Shown here piece by piece: positions 28,782 to 36,908 of a DNA stretch of 57,942 nucleotides. The notes beneath the pieces were generated by a model, which saw nothing but the letters and a program-made list of their open reading frames with translations, did not search any database and was not told where the DNA came from. The first letter of the stretch is position 1, and each line of letters begins with the position of its first letter. The DNA lies in the IMG/VR virus record IMGVR_UViG_3300031784_000038, positions 1-57,942 of that record; one strand, given 5' to 3'. The stretch is from a virus. A program made the position numbers and the translations under genes.

Positions 28782-29720
28782 ATGACCGCAACAGACACCG
28801 ATTTCGACCAAATTGTTGAACTTTTAGAGGATATTCTTGGTAACTACAAGATGCATAATGACTATAAAGGTCAAATATCTTTTGATTGCCCTGTTTGTTC
28901 CTATGAAATTAAAGGATTGGATGAAGGTGATGGTAAAGGGAACCTGGAAATCAACTATAGAATGGGGGTTTACAAATGTTGGTCTTGTGGTGAAACTCAC
29001 GAAACCCACGGAAATCTTTACAAACTCATAAAAAAATATGGCACAAAAAAGCAACTACAGTTTTATGAGTTAATGCGCCCAGAAGACGTTGAACAACCGC
29101 AGAAAATCACTAAAATAGCTAAACTCCCAAATGAGTTTATTCCATTTTCAGGAGCAAGTATGGGGTTAAAACTCACACATCATTACAGGCAAGCATACAA
29201 CTATATCAGAAGTAGGAATATAACAGATGATATGGTTAATAAACATAATATAGGGTTTGCACATGATGGTTTATTTGCAAATAGAATCATAATTCCATCT
29301 TATGATGTAAACAGAAAACTCAATTATTTTATTGCCAGGTCTTATTTACCAAAGACCAAAATGAAATATAAAAACCCAGATGTTCAAAAAGAAATTATTA
29401 TTTTCAATGAACACCTAATAGATTGGAATAGAACGATTTATCTTGTTGAAGGGGTTTTTGACAGTATATTTGTTGATAACTCAATAGCAATGCTAGGTAA
29501 GGTTATGGGTGAGTTTCTTTACTCAAAGCTTTATGCAAACGCAAAAGAGATTGTGATTGTATTAGATGGTGACGCCTGGGAAGATGCACAAAGACTTTAC
29601 CATAAACTGAATACAGGAAAATTGTTTGGTAAAGTGTGGGTTGTTAAAATGCCTATAGACAAAGATATTGCTGACTTAAAAGGTGATTTTGAAAATTTAG
29701 AAAAACTACAATTAGATTAA
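28782..29720 (+). CDS. DNA primase (DnaG-type, zinc finger plus TOPRIM)
   Basis: 312 residues. An N-terminal CHC2-like zinc finger is visible as C36-P-V-C39 and C66-W-S-C69. The central part binds template. The TOPRIM domain shows the invariant Glu in IYLVEGVFDSIF (~residue 224) and the acidic pair in IVIVLDGDAWEDAQ (~264). The protein makes RNA primers for lagging-strand synthesis with the phage helicase, like T4 gp61 or DnaG, but it is compact and lacks an obvious helicase-binding C-terminal domain. It begins the replication operon, with 1-2 base gaps to the following genes. Confidence 0.85.
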   Translation: MTATDTDFDQIVELLEDILGNYKMHNDYKGQISFDCPVCSYEIKGLDEGDGKGNLEINYRMGVYKCWSCGETHETHGNLYKLIKKYGTKKQLQFYELMRPEDVEQPQKITKIAKLPNEFIPFSGASMGLKLTHHYRQAYNYIRSRNITDDMVNKHNIGFAHDGLFANRIIIPSYDVNRKLNYFIARSYLPKTKMKYKNPDVQKEIIIFNEHLIDWNRTIYLVEGVFDSIFVDNSIAMLGKVMGEFLYSKLYANAKEIVIVLDGDAWEDAQRLYHKLNTGKLFGKVWVVKMPIDKDIADLKGDFENLEKLQLD

Positions 29721-29721
29721 T

Positions 29722-30483
29722 ATGGATTTACTATTAGAATTAAACAAGTTTGATCACATCAAATATCATGATGAACCACATCACTATTATATTGAAGATC
29801 AATTATTAACATCTGCCACCACTTTTATTGGAAAGTTTAAAAACAAATTTGACAGCGATGGTCAAGCTGAAAGATATGCAAATAAACACGGTCTTGTTAA
29901 AGAAGAGGTATTAGCCGAATGGGATCACAAAAGAGATTATAGCACCATCAAAGGAAGCGCAGTGCATGATTATGCTGAAAACCATTGGAATAATAAAATA
30001 TTTCCATACGATTCGTCACCAGCTGTTAACAGGTTTGGTGAAGACATTGTTAAACCAGCATATGACAAATGTGTAAAACTATTTGATAGATTCTATAACG
30101 ATAGTAAAGCAAATTTAATACCTTTAAAAAGCGAATTTGTAATTGGCGATGCTGAATTAGGTATATGTGGAATGGTAGACCAACTATTCTGGAACAAGAA
30201 AAGCAATCAGATTCAAATCTGGGACTGGAAAACAAACAAAGCCATAAACATGAAGAGTGATTATGGAAATAGATTTAAAAGACCAATCTCACATTTAGAT
30301 GAATGTGAATATAATACATATAGTCTTCAAACAAGTCTATACAAATATATTATCGAAAAGAACACAAACTTAAAGATAGGGGATCTATATTTCGTTTGGT
30401 TTTTTGAAGGTAATGACAATTACAAAGTTTTCAAATGTGCAGACATGAGAAAAGAGATTATCGACATGTTAAACTCAAAATAA
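29722..30483 (+). CDS. PD-(D/E)XK nuclease (RecB/Cas4-like)
   Basis: 253 residues with the RecB-type nuclease pattern: His82 in KGSAVHDYAE, Asp153 in GMVDQLF, and Asp168-Trp-Lys170 in IQIWDWKTNKA, plus a C-terminal YSLQTSLYKYIIEK helix matching the QxxxY motif. Such enzymes are metal-dependent DNA exonucleases. Placed between the primase and the SbcD homologue, it likely acts in end processing or host DNA degradation. It is one base from the upstream gene and one base from the downstream gene. No helicase domain is fused. Confidence 0.8.
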   Translation: MDLLLELNKFDHIKYHDEPHHYYIEDQLLTSATTFIGKFKNKFDSDGQAERYANKHGLVKEEVLAEWDHKRDYSTIKGSAVHDYAENHWNNKIFPYDSSPAVNRFGEDIVKPAYDKCVKLFDRFYNDSKANLIPLKSEFVIGDAELGICGMVDQLFWNKKSNQIQIWDWKTNKAINMKSDYGNRFKRPISHLDECEYNTYSLQTSLYKYIIEKNTNLKIGDLYFVWFFEGNDNYKVFKCADMRKEIIDMLNSK

Positions 30484-30484
30484 A

Positions 30485-31300
30485 ATGATTAAAAAAATTG
30501 TACACATTGCAGATTTACACATCAGAACAATTCAATTACATGATTTGTATAAAGAGCAATTTGAAAAGCTAATTGAAGAAATTAGAGAACATAGTGCACA
30601 ATGGACATCTGAAGGTGTTAAATGGGATGAGATTCGTATTGTTATTGCTGGCGATATTGCACATCAGAAAATCAATATTTCAAACGAACAACTAATGTTA
30701 ACCAGTTGGTTTTTAAATAAACTTTCTAGTTATGGTAAGGTTGTTATTATTCCGGGAAACCACGATTTCTTAGAAAATAATATGCAACGATTAGATAGTA
30801 TAACACCGGTTGTAGAATTAATAGACAATAAAAATATTGTTTATCTAAAAGACAAAGGTGTGTATGAAGATGAAGATGTTGATTGGGTTGTATATTCATT
30901 GTACCAACACAATGAAAGACCAGATTTTAAAGCAGACGGTCGTTATAAAATTGGTTTGTTTCACGGACCAATACAAGGTATGTCAACAGATCTTGGCTTT
31001 AAATTTGAAGATGGGTATGATCGTTTAAACTTTGTTGGATTAGATTTACTTTTATGTGGTGATATTCATAAAAGACAAACATTTAAATTACCTGGTGGTG
31101 GATTAGCGGTTATGATTGGTTCTCTTATTCAACAAAACTTTGGTGAAACAGTTAAACATCATGGTTATGGGATATTTGATATGGTGACAAAAAAGTATGA
31201 TTTCTTTGATTTGCCAAATAATCAACCATATATGCATTTCACCATTTCAGATATAAACGATATTCAAGATGAAAAAGAAGAACTCGTTAACGCTGGATGA
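30485..31300 (+). CDS. Recombination endonuclease subunit, SbcD/Mre11 (T4 gp47-like)
   Basis: 271 residues of the calcineurin-type phosphoesterase family. Metal-binding motifs are visible in order: ADLH (~8-11), AGDIAH (~58), GNHDF (~96), FHGPI (~160) and GDIHKRQ (~193; Asp where GHxH is common). With the SbcC/Rad50 homologue at 32140 it forms the gp46/gp47-type complex that resects DNA ends for recombination-dependent replication. Its 3' end overlaps the next start by 32 bases. The length is close to phage gp47 homologues. Confidence 0.85.
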   Translation: MIKKIVHIADLHIRTIQLHDLYKEQFEKLIEEIREHSAQWTSEGVKWDEIRIVIAGDIAHQKINISNEQLMLTSWFLNKLSSYGKVVIIPGNHDFLENNMQRLDSITPVVELIDNKNIVYLKDKGVYEDEDVDWVVYSLYQHNERPDFKADGRYKIGLFHGPIQGMSTDLGFKFEDGYDRLNFVGLDLLLCGDIHKRQTFKLPGGGLAVMIGSLIQQNFGETVKHHGYGIFDMVTKKYDFFDLPNNQPYMHFTISDINDIQDEKEELVNAG

Positions 31301-31769
31301 TGAATTTGTAAGGTATTGTGAGCTTAACAATATTACAGACATCGAAGGAACAGCTAAAAAAATATTTCAAAGAGGATTTACCATAGAAAAATATGGTGAA
31401 ACACCAACAACAGCAAAAGGAAAAGAAGTAGAGGTAATCAAAGAAGTGATTAAGGAAGTTCCTGTTGAAAAGATTGTTGAAGTTATAAAAACAGTTGAAA
31501 TAATTAAAGAGGTTCCTGTTGAGAAAATTGTTGAGGTAATTAAAGAAGTTCCAGTACAAGTTAAAGGCGAAAAACAAGTAATCATCAAAGAAGTAATTAA
31601 AGAAGTACCTATTGAAAAGGTGGTTGTTAATGATGATGAAGTTAAAGCTTTAAAGCTGGAAAATGATAAATTAAAAGACGAACTAACCAAGATAACAACC
31701 GCTTTAGAAAAAATGAATAAAGCGAAATATCTAAAGGGTAGCGACTTGAATAATCTATATGACGAATAA
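31269..31769 (+). CDS. Coiled-coil protein with IKEVPVEKIVE repeats
   Basis: 166 residues. The N-terminal ~45 residues are helical (SLTLDDEFVRYCELNNITDI). Residues ~52-118 consist of a repeated VIKEVPVEKIVEVIKEV unit in five imperfect copies. The C-terminal ~45 residues form a coiled coil (ALKLENDKLKDELTKITTAL). It overlaps the SbcD homologue by 32 bases, which suggests coupling. The valine-lysine-glutamate repeat with periodic proline resembles extended spacer regions in phage and Bacteroidota proteins. No enzymatic function can be read; it may be an accessory factor of the recombination operon. Confidence 0.65.
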   Translation: MKKKNSLTLDDEFVRYCELNNITDIEGTAKKIFQRGFTIEKYGETPTTAKGKEVEVIKEVIKEVPVEKIVEVIKTVEIIKEVPVEKIVEVIKEVPVQVKGEKQVIIKEVIKEVPIEKVVVNDDEVKALKLENDKLKDELTKITTALEKMNKAKYLKGSDLNNLYDE

Positions 31770-31779
31770 AATTTAAATT

Positions 31780-32094
31780 ATGGTATCAGTTTTAATCTTG
31801 TGGGCATTTATGGGTTACGGTATGACCACTATTTTAGTTTACGGATCAATTTTTGAAAACCAACGAGCTTGGATTAAAAAGAAATCTAAATTCTTTGGTG
31901 ATCTAATTAGCTGCATGATGTGTACATCTACTTGGGTTGGTTTCTTTATGTCAATTCTTTTGGGTGGGTTAACTGAAAAATTTCTAGATGTTAATTGGCT
32001 ATTTGGTGTTTTCTTCGATGGTATGTTTACCTGCGGAATCGTTTGGGCAATTAATGGTGTCATAGAATTTTTTGAAGAAAGTAGAATTAAGTAA
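31780..32094 (+). CDS. Small membrane protein, DUF1360-like
   Basis: 104 residues with hydrophobic segments at ~1-22, ~45-63 and ~75-95. The sequence ISCMMCTSTWVGFFMS matches the C-x-x-C-x-S/T-x-W-V-G-F pattern of DUF1360-type proteins of phages and bacteria. The role of that family is unknown. It sits between the repeat protein and the SbcC homologue. Confidence 0.6.
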   Translation: MVSVLILWAFMGYGMTTILVYGSIFENQRAWIKKKSKFFGDLISCMMCTSTWVGFFMSILLGGLTEKFLDVNWLFGVFFDGMFTCGIVWAINGVIEFFEESRIK

Positions 32095-32125
32095 AAGAAA
32101 ATTTTTAATTTCAAAACAAAAACAT

Positions 32126-32133
32126 TATCTTTA
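32126..32133 (+). promoter_or_regulatory. TATCTTTA -7-type promoter element
   Basis: TATCTTTA ends 6 bases before the ATG at 32140, so any transcript would be nearly leaderless. No clear TTTG is seen at -33. Confidence 0.35.
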
Positions 32134-32139
32134 ACAGAT

Positions 32140-34473
32140 ATGAATCCTTTTATTAAAGTTGAGTGGGAAGACGTTGCTGAGAACTTTACCCCAGAAAGAA
32201 TTAAACGTGTTAAAACGTACTTTCAAAATAAGTACAACACAACACATGTACAAGTTGTTACAAAAACCTTAAGTCAGAAGCAAAATACAAAGCTGAAGAC
32301 TCTAGAGGTTACTGATAGTATATTAGACCATCAGTACCAAAAAACGTTAATGAAAGATTTTCTAACCGAAAATAAGGTTAATGTTAAGTGGGAGCTGTTA
32401 GATAGATTAGACAATCGTGTTAATTCTCAAATAGATAAAATCAATGAGAATAAAGTAAGATACAATAAATGGTTTATTAAGAAAGTTGAGTTCTCAAACT
32501 TTCTTTCTTTTGGTAAAAACAACAGTATTGATTTTACCGAATTGAATGGTATTAGTGTTATTGAATCAAATCCTAGAAACTTTGGTGGTAAGTCAACTTC
32601 AAGTGTTGATCTATTAATGTTTTTATTCTTTAATACAACAACTAAAACAAAAACAAACGGCGAGGTTTTCAATAAATTTACCGACGAAGATGAAGTTGTT
32701 GTAAAAGGACATATAACAATTGATGGAGAAAATTATGTTATCTCCAGAACATTAACCAGAAAGAAAGGTAGATCCGGCGAATACTCTGTAAAAAGCGAAT
32801 TAGAATTCTATAAAGAAAAGGAAGATGGTGAACTTGAGAATTTAACAGGAGAACAAAGAAGAGAAACTGAGACGTTTATTGAATCAGCGATCGGAACGCA
32901 AGAAGATTTTCTTTCTACAATTTTAACTACTGGTTATAATCTAGAAGAATTAATTGAATCTAAGCCAACAGCGAGAGGTCAAATCTTAACTAAGTTTTTG
33001 GGTTTAGAAAATCTAAAGCAAAAGGAAGAGATTTGTAAAGAAATCTATAATGATTGGTCTAGAAAATTAATTAGCAATACTCATAATATCGCACAATTAG
33101 AAGCTGATATTGAAGCTAGTAATGAAAGCATTGAAAATTCTAAAGATCAAATCTTTGAGCATACAAATCTTTTAACCGACTATGGTAATAAGTTAAAAGA
33201 ATTGGAGGATAGAAGAGACTATATTCTTGGCTTGAGATCAAATGATATTGATCAGGAACTAATTAAAACGAATCCCGTTGCACTTCAACGAGAGATCGAA
33301 GAATTAAACACACAAAAAGCAACAAGCAAAAGAAACGCAGAAGCTGTAGATGTGAAAGAACCATCCAAATATTACAGCGAAGATGAACACAAAGACCTAA
33401 AAGAAAAAATGGGTGATGTGTATTCGGTTATTGTTGCGTGTAAGCACACTAAAGGTGAAAAAGAAAAGTTAATAAAACAACTTGAAGAGGGAAAGATATG
33501 TCCAACCTGTAAGAGAGCCTTAGACGAAGTTGATCATACAGATGAGATTGAAAGTTTAAAGAAAGAGATTAAAGAAATTAGTTCTCAAGTTGATTCAAAT
33601 CAAAAAGAACTTGATGAATTAAAAGTACAATCGGATGGATTTGATTCCCTTAAATCTGAGTTTGATAACTACGAAAGAAATAAACTGCGTAAAGCAAGAT
33701 ACGAGCTTGAAGTAGATCAAAAAGATTTGGAGATTAATGTTAAACAAACTAAGCTAGATAATTACGAGAATAATAAAAAGAAGCTTGATGAGAATCAAAA
33801 AATAGATGCCGAACTTCTTTCGTTAAGAACTAGATTGGAAACTGTAAATGCTGATATCCGTGTTTCGAATTCAACAATTGAAAGAAACAAAATCAATATC
33901 ACGACGATGGAGGATAAAATTAAAACCTACAACGAATTGATAACAAAGATTAAAGCAGAGGAAGAACTTCAAGGTGTATTTAAGGTTTATTTGATGACTT
34001 ATGGTAAAAATGGTATTTCAAAAACAATTTTGAAAAACATGATACCACTCATTAATCAAGAATTGAGTAGATTACTTTCTGACAGTTGCTACTTTGTTTT
34101 AGAATTAAATATAAACGATAAGAACGAATTAGAGTTTATTATGATTGATTCTGAAACTAGAGTTGTTAAGCCATTAAATGCTGGTTCTGGGTATGAAAGA
34201 ACAATATCTTCTTTAGCATTAAGAAGTGTACTTACAAAAGTATCATCATTACCAAAACCAAATATTGTTGTTATGGATGAAGTGTTTGGTAAAATAGCTG
34301 ATGAGAACTTGGAGATGGTTGGTGAATTCTTTAAGAAAATTAAAAACTATTTCGAGCATATTTTTGTAATATCGCACAATCCATTGATCAGAAACTGGTC
34401 TGACAATTTGATTATGATCAAAAAAGAAGAGAATGTCTCGTCTATTGATTATGTAACAACAAAAATTTCTTAA
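32140..34473 (+). CDS. Recombination endonuclease subunit, SbcC/Rad50 (T4 gp46-like)
   Basis: 777 residues. After an extra N-terminal ~112-residue segment comes the Rad50 ATPase N-lobe: VEFSNFLSFGKNNSIDF and a Walker A variant ESNPRNFGGKST with Lys151. Two long coiled coils flank a zinc hook CPTC (~453-456). The C-lobe has a signature-like AGSGYERTISSLALRS (~680) in place of LSGGE, Walker B VVMDEVFGK (~707-715) and an HNPLIRNW switch region. It partners the SbcD homologue at 30485 in DNA end processing. The N-terminal extension and altered signature are unusual for the bacterial family but the fold is clear. Confidence 0.85.
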   Translation: MNPFIKVEWEDVAENFTPERIKRVKTYFQNKYNTTHVQVVTKTLSQKQNTKLKTLEVTDSILDHQYQKTLMKDFLTENKVNVKWELLDRLDNRVNSQIDKINENKVRYNKWFIKKVEFSNFLSFGKNNSIDFTELNGISVIESNPRNFGGKSTSSVDLLMFLFFNTTTKTKTNGEVFNKFTDEDEVVVKGHITIDGENYVISRTLTRKKGRSGEYSVKSELEFYKEKEDGELENLTGEQRRETETFIESAIGTQEDFLSTILTTGYNLEELIESKPTARGQILTKFLGLENLKQKEEICKEIYNDWSRKLISNTHNIAQLEADIEASNESIENSKDQIFEHTNLLTDYGNKLKELEDRRDYILGLRSNDIDQELIKTNPVALQREIEELNTQKATSKRNAEAVDVKEPSKYYSEDEHKDLKEKMGDVYSVIVACKHTKGEKEKLIKQLEEGKICPTCKRALDEVDHTDEIESLKKEIKEISSQVDSNQKELDELKVQSDGFDSLKSEFDNYERNKLRKARYELEVDQKDLEINVKQTKLDNYENNKKKLDENQKIDAELLSLRTRLETVNADIRVSNSTIERNKINITTMEDKIKTYNELITKIKAEEELQGVFKVYLMTYGKNGISKTILKNMIPLINQELSRLLSDSCYFVLELNINDKNELEFIMIDSETRVVKPLNAGSGYERTISSLALRSVLTKVSSLPKPNIVVMDEVFGKIADENLEMVGEFFKKIKNYFEHIFVISHNPLIRNWSDNLIMIKKEENVSSIDYVTTKIS

Positions 34474-34489
34474 TACCACAAATTTTATT

Positions 34490-34497
34490 TATATTTG
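34490..34497 (+). promoter_or_regulatory. TATATTTG -7-type promoter for clpP
   Basis: TATATTTG matches TAnnTTTG exactly. TTTC (34466-34469) lies 20 bases upstream, one mismatch from the -33 TTTG. The leader to the ATG at 34517 would be about 15 bases. Confidence 0.5.
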
Positions 34498-34516
34498 TAT
34501 TAAACAACAAAGAATT

Positions 34517-35182
34517 ATGATTACAAAAGATTTTAGTCTTTATGCGAAAGACAGAGGTATTGGTTCATTAGATTTACATCGTTTTAACAAAAACATTGAA
34601 AATAGTTTGACACCATATATTCTTGAGGAGAGGTCCCTTAATGTTACTGTGATGGATGTGTTCAGTAGACTTATGATGGAAAGAATCATTTGGGTCGCTG
34701 GTGAAGTAAATGATCATATGTCAACAATTGTTCAAGCGCAATTAATGTTCTTAGATAGTCTAGATAACAATGATATCACAATGCATATTGATAGTCCGGG
34801 TGGTTCAGTAAAATCTGGTTTATCTATGGTTGATGTTATGGAATACATTAATTCAGATATCAGAACAATTAATACTGGGATGGCTGCATCTATGGGATCA
34901 ATCCTTTTAGGTGCTGGTACAAAAGGTAAAAGAGGGTCACTTAGATTTTCACGTACAATGTTACACCAGTCTAGTGGAGGATTCCATGGGAACATTCAAG
35001 ATGCGAAAATCGATATGATTGAATGGGAGAAGCTTAATAATTTGCTTTTTGATTTGTTAGGTGGGTATTGTGACAAAGACGGAAAACAAGTAATGCAAGA
35101 TGCTTCTAGAGATCTGTGGCTTTCTGCTGATGATGCATTGGCTTATGGGATTATTGATGAAATAGTCAAAAAGAAAAAATAA
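34517..35182 (+). CDS. clpP: ClpP-type serine protease
   Basis: 221 residues with the full ClpP catalytic triad: Ser125 in GMAASMGSILLGAG, His150 in TMLHQSSGG and Asp199 in SRDLWLSADDALAYGIID. The SPGGSVKSGLSMVDVM segment forms the oxyanion strand. ClpP forms the proteolytic chamber used with AAA+ unfoldases such as ClpX. It lies at the end of the replication block, has its own promoter-like element and terminator, and is not beside a capsid gene, so it is less likely to be the prohead protease. It may cut host or phage regulators. A Clp-fold maturation protease remains possible. Confidence 0.85.
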   Translation: MITKDFSLYAKDRGIGSLDLHRFNKNIENSLTPYILEERSLNVTVMDVFSRLMMERIIWVAGEVNDHMSTIVQAQLMFLDSLDNNDITMHIDSPGGSVKSGLSMVDVMEYINSDIRTINTGMAASMGSILLGAGTKGKRGSLRFSRTMLHQSSGGFHGNIQDAKIDMIEWEKLNNLLFDLLGGYCDKDGKQVMQDASRDLWLSADDALAYGIIDEIVKKKK

Positions 35183-35204
35183 ATTAGTGGTTAGTGTTTA
35201 AAAT

Positions 35205-35231
35205 GGGAAGTTTTTTGACTTCCCTTTTTTT
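35205..35231 (+). terminator. Rho-independent terminator
   Basis: The stem GGGAAG (35205-35210) / CTTCCC (35219-35224) with a TTTTTTGA loop is followed by a T run, after clpP. Confidence 0.85.
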
Positions 35232-35247
35232 ATTTAAAAATTTTCCT

Positions 35248-35255
35248 TATATTTA
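35248..35255 (+). promoter_or_regulatory. TATATTTA -7-type promoter element
   Basis: TATATTTA directly after the clpP terminator. Transcription from about 35261 would give a ~95-base leader, the longest in the window. Confidence 0.5.
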
Positions 35256-35260
35256 ATATT

Positions 35261-35355
35261 AGACCTTGTGGTTGAATCGGAAGTGTCCTTGAGGCATTAG
35301 AGTTGGAATTGATACCAGCAAATTCGGATTCAAATACAAAAAAAATATAAGGAAA
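35261..35355 (+). ncRNA. Structured 5' leader (candidate cis-regulatory RNA)
   Basis: The leader can fold with an outer stem TTGAATC (35272-35278) / GATTCAA (35327-35333), continued past one mismatch by GAA/TTC. Inner short hairpins are CCT-TGA-GG and TTGG...CCAG. The first ten bases, AGACCTTGTG, are the exact reverse complement of CACAAGGTCT at 36164-36173, downstream of the gene it precedes. Function is unknown and no riboswitch family was recognised. Confidence 0.4.
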
Positions 35356-36153
35356 ATGAATAGAAAAATTTCAATCAACAGCGGTATTGCTGTACCGCAG
35401 TCTTTTATTACCAAGGGTAAACAAAGATTAAAACAGCACATAGACACCGTATACCTCAAAAACGGTGATGAGTTCGAAATCGAACTTTATAATCCATACA
35501 AAATGAAAATACTAGCCACCATTGAAATAAATGGTGAATCTATTGGATCGGGGATTGTACTTCGTCCAGCCGAAAGAGTATTTTTAGAACGCTATTTAAA
35601 TGAAGCCAGAAAATTTGTCTTTCAAACTTATTTTGTTGATGGGCAAAACAAAGAAGTTCAAAAAGCGATAGAAGACAACGGTGACGTGACTATAAAATTT
35701 TATAAGCAGAAGTCACCAAATACTTGGCCAATTACCAATTTTGTAACAACTACTTTTAGTGGTAACAGTTATACAACTAGAACTAGTGATACATTTTTAA
35801 ATGGTGGAACAATAACCTACACAACAGGATCTCCCCTTATTTACACATCAACAAATACCGGTGGGATAAACTCAACACTAACATCATCTACCGCTTTTTA
35901 TAATAGTGGGGCAACGCCGAGTCAAAATTTAGAGACTGGTAGGGTTGAAAAAGGTTCAACGTCAAGCCAACAATTCACATCTGATAATACGGAATTTAAT
36001 TCATACCCAGATTTGACACAATGGTGGAAAATAAAACCATTATCTACAAAGCCTCTTATCAGCGAGGATTTGGTCGTTTATTGCACAGAGTGTGGCGCAA
36101 AACGTAAAAAAGATAACCATAAGTTCTGCCCACATTGCGGAACAAAATACTAA
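35356..36153 (+). CDS. Zinc-ribbon protein with Ser/Thr-rich middle (unassigned)
   Basis: 265 residues. Residues ~1-120 form a beta-rich globular domain (KNGDEFEIELYNPYKMKILA, ESIGSGIVLRPAERVFLERY). Residues ~125-225 are Ser/Thr/Asn-rich and likely flexible. The C-terminal ~30 residues are a zinc ribbon, C-T-E-C ... C-P-H-C (VYCTECGAKRKKDNHKFCPH). The N-terminal domain resembles those of some phage and cyanophage virion-associated proteins, but this is not firm. It is preceded by a structured leader and followed by a terminator, forming its own unit. A structural or nucleic-acid-binding role is possible. Confidence 0.6.
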   Translation: MNRKISINSGIAVPQSFITKGKQRLKQHIDTVYLKNGDEFEIELYNPYKMKILATIEINGESIGSGIVLRPAERVFLERYLNEARKFVFQTYFVDGQNKEVQKAIEDNGDVTIKFYKQKSPNTWPITNFVTTTFSGNSYTTRTSDTFLNGGTITYTTGSPLIYTSTNTGGINSTLTSSTAFYNSGATPSQNLETGRVEKGSTSSQQFTSDNTEFNSYPDLTQWWKIKPLSTKPLISEDLVVYCTECGAKRKKDNHKFCPHCGTKY

Positions 36154-36179
36154 ATAAACTAATCACAAGGTCTTGCTTT

Positions 36180-36203
36180 GAGGTCGCTTTTTGCGACCTC
36201 TTT
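36180..36203 (+). terminator. Rho-independent terminator
   Basis: The stem GAGGTCGC (36180-36187) / GCGACCTC (36193-36200), loop TTTTT, is followed by TTTG. Confidence 0.8.
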
Positions 36204-36204
36204 G

Positions 36205-36212
36205 TATTTATA
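36205..36212 (+). promoter_or_regulatory. TATTTATA late-type promoter motif
   Basis: GTATTTATAGG, 15 bases before the ATG at 36228, directly after a terminator. It heads the three-gene lysis-candidate operon. Confidence 0.5.
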
Positions 36213-36227
36213 GGAAAAAGGATTTTT

Positions 36228-36572
36228 ATGAAAATAAACAAGCAAAACATTTTATTGGGTATTATAGCTTGTTTGGCGGCATACAGCATTTTTCAGGGAC
36301 AAGGTATTAGAACTGATGTTGCTGGGTATAATGCTAAAATAGATTCAATCCAAAACGAGATCGATTCTATACAAGACGTCAATACAGCACTCACTCAACA
36401 AATTCTAACTATCGATAAAGAAATCGATAACATCGATGGAGACATCAACAGCGTTACTAAAAACATAACAATTATTAAAAAGCAAACCGATGAAAAAATT
36501 GATTCTGTTAACAACTATAATTTTTCTGACCTCGAAAAGTTTTTCACAGACCGTTACAATAACAAAAATTGA
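36228..36572 (+). CDS. Membrane-anchored coiled-coil protein, i-spanin (Rz)-like candidate
   Basis: 114 residues from the ATG at 36228. A TTG start 31 codons upstream would read through the terminator, so it is rejected. One N-terminal membrane anchor (NILLGIIACLAAYSIF) precedes a coiled coil with regular Ile/Asp heptads (KIDSIQNEIDSIQDVNTALT) and ends FSDLEKFFTDRYNNKN. An N-anchored periplasmic coiled coil with a second exported protein overlapping its 3' end out of frame is the arrangement of Rz/Rz1 spanins, which fuse inner and outer membranes at lysis. The assignment rests on topology and context. Confidence 0.5.
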   Translation: MKINKQNILLGIIACLAAYSIFQGQGIRTDVAGYNAKIDSIQNEIDSIQDVNTALTQQILTIDKEIDNIDGDINSVTKNITIIKKQTDEKIDSVNNYNFSDLEKFFTDRYNNKN

Positions 36573-36906
36573 TACAATAGTGCCGTTAAAAGTACCTGTT
36601 GCTAAATTGGTTATTAAAGATCTCATTAGCGGAGACGGTGCAAAAGCCGAGGTGTTAGATTTAAATAAAGTTATCGGTCTAAAGGATGATCAGATCAAAC
36701 TTTTTAAGGAAAAAGACACGCTTAAAGATCAAAAAATATCAAATCTAGAGTTGATCATCGTTAAAAAAGATGAGCAATTTAATCTAGAAAGACAAAAATC
36801 AGAAAGTTTATTAAAAGAACTTAAAGGACAAAGAAGAAAGACCTTTTTATATAAAGTAGGATCTTTTGTTGGTGTATTAGCAACATCCGCATTATTAATT
36901 AAATAA
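36490..36906 (+). CDS. Exported coiled-coil protein with C-terminal membrane segment, spanin/lysis candidate
   Basis: 138 residues, overlapping the upstream gene by 83 bases in another frame. It has an N-terminal signal peptide (KKLILLTTIIFLTSKSFSQ, likely cut before Gln), a central coiled coil (IKLFKEKDTLKDQKISNLEL) and a C-terminal hydrophobic segment (VGSFVGVLATSALLIK). It lacks a lipobox Cys, so it is not a classic Rz1 lipoprotein. It resembles small exported proteins in lysis regions of Bacteroidota phages. A role in envelope disruption is inferred. Confidence 0.5.
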   Translation: MKKLILLTTIIFLTSKSFSQTVTITKIDTIVPLKVPVAKLVIKDLISGDGAKAEVLDLNKVIGLKDDQIKLFKEKDTLKDQKISNLELIIVKKDEQFNLERQKSESLLKELKGQRRKTFLYKVGSFVGVLATSALLIK

Positions 36907-36908
36907 AA

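Noticed and set aside
31287-31690. Minus-strand ORFs opposite the IKEVPVEK repeats
   Set aside because: Shadow frames of a repetitive coding region, with poor composition and no promoter.
35261-35355. Possible tRNA or tRNA-like element in the leader (GATTCAAAT resembles a T-arm)
   Set aside because: No consistent acceptor, D and anticodon arms can be drawn, and no anticodon is apparent.
36135-36227. TTG start extending the i-spanin-like gene upstream
   Set aside because: It would begin inside the previous gene and read through a strong terminator and the TATTTATA element. The ATG at 36228 fits.
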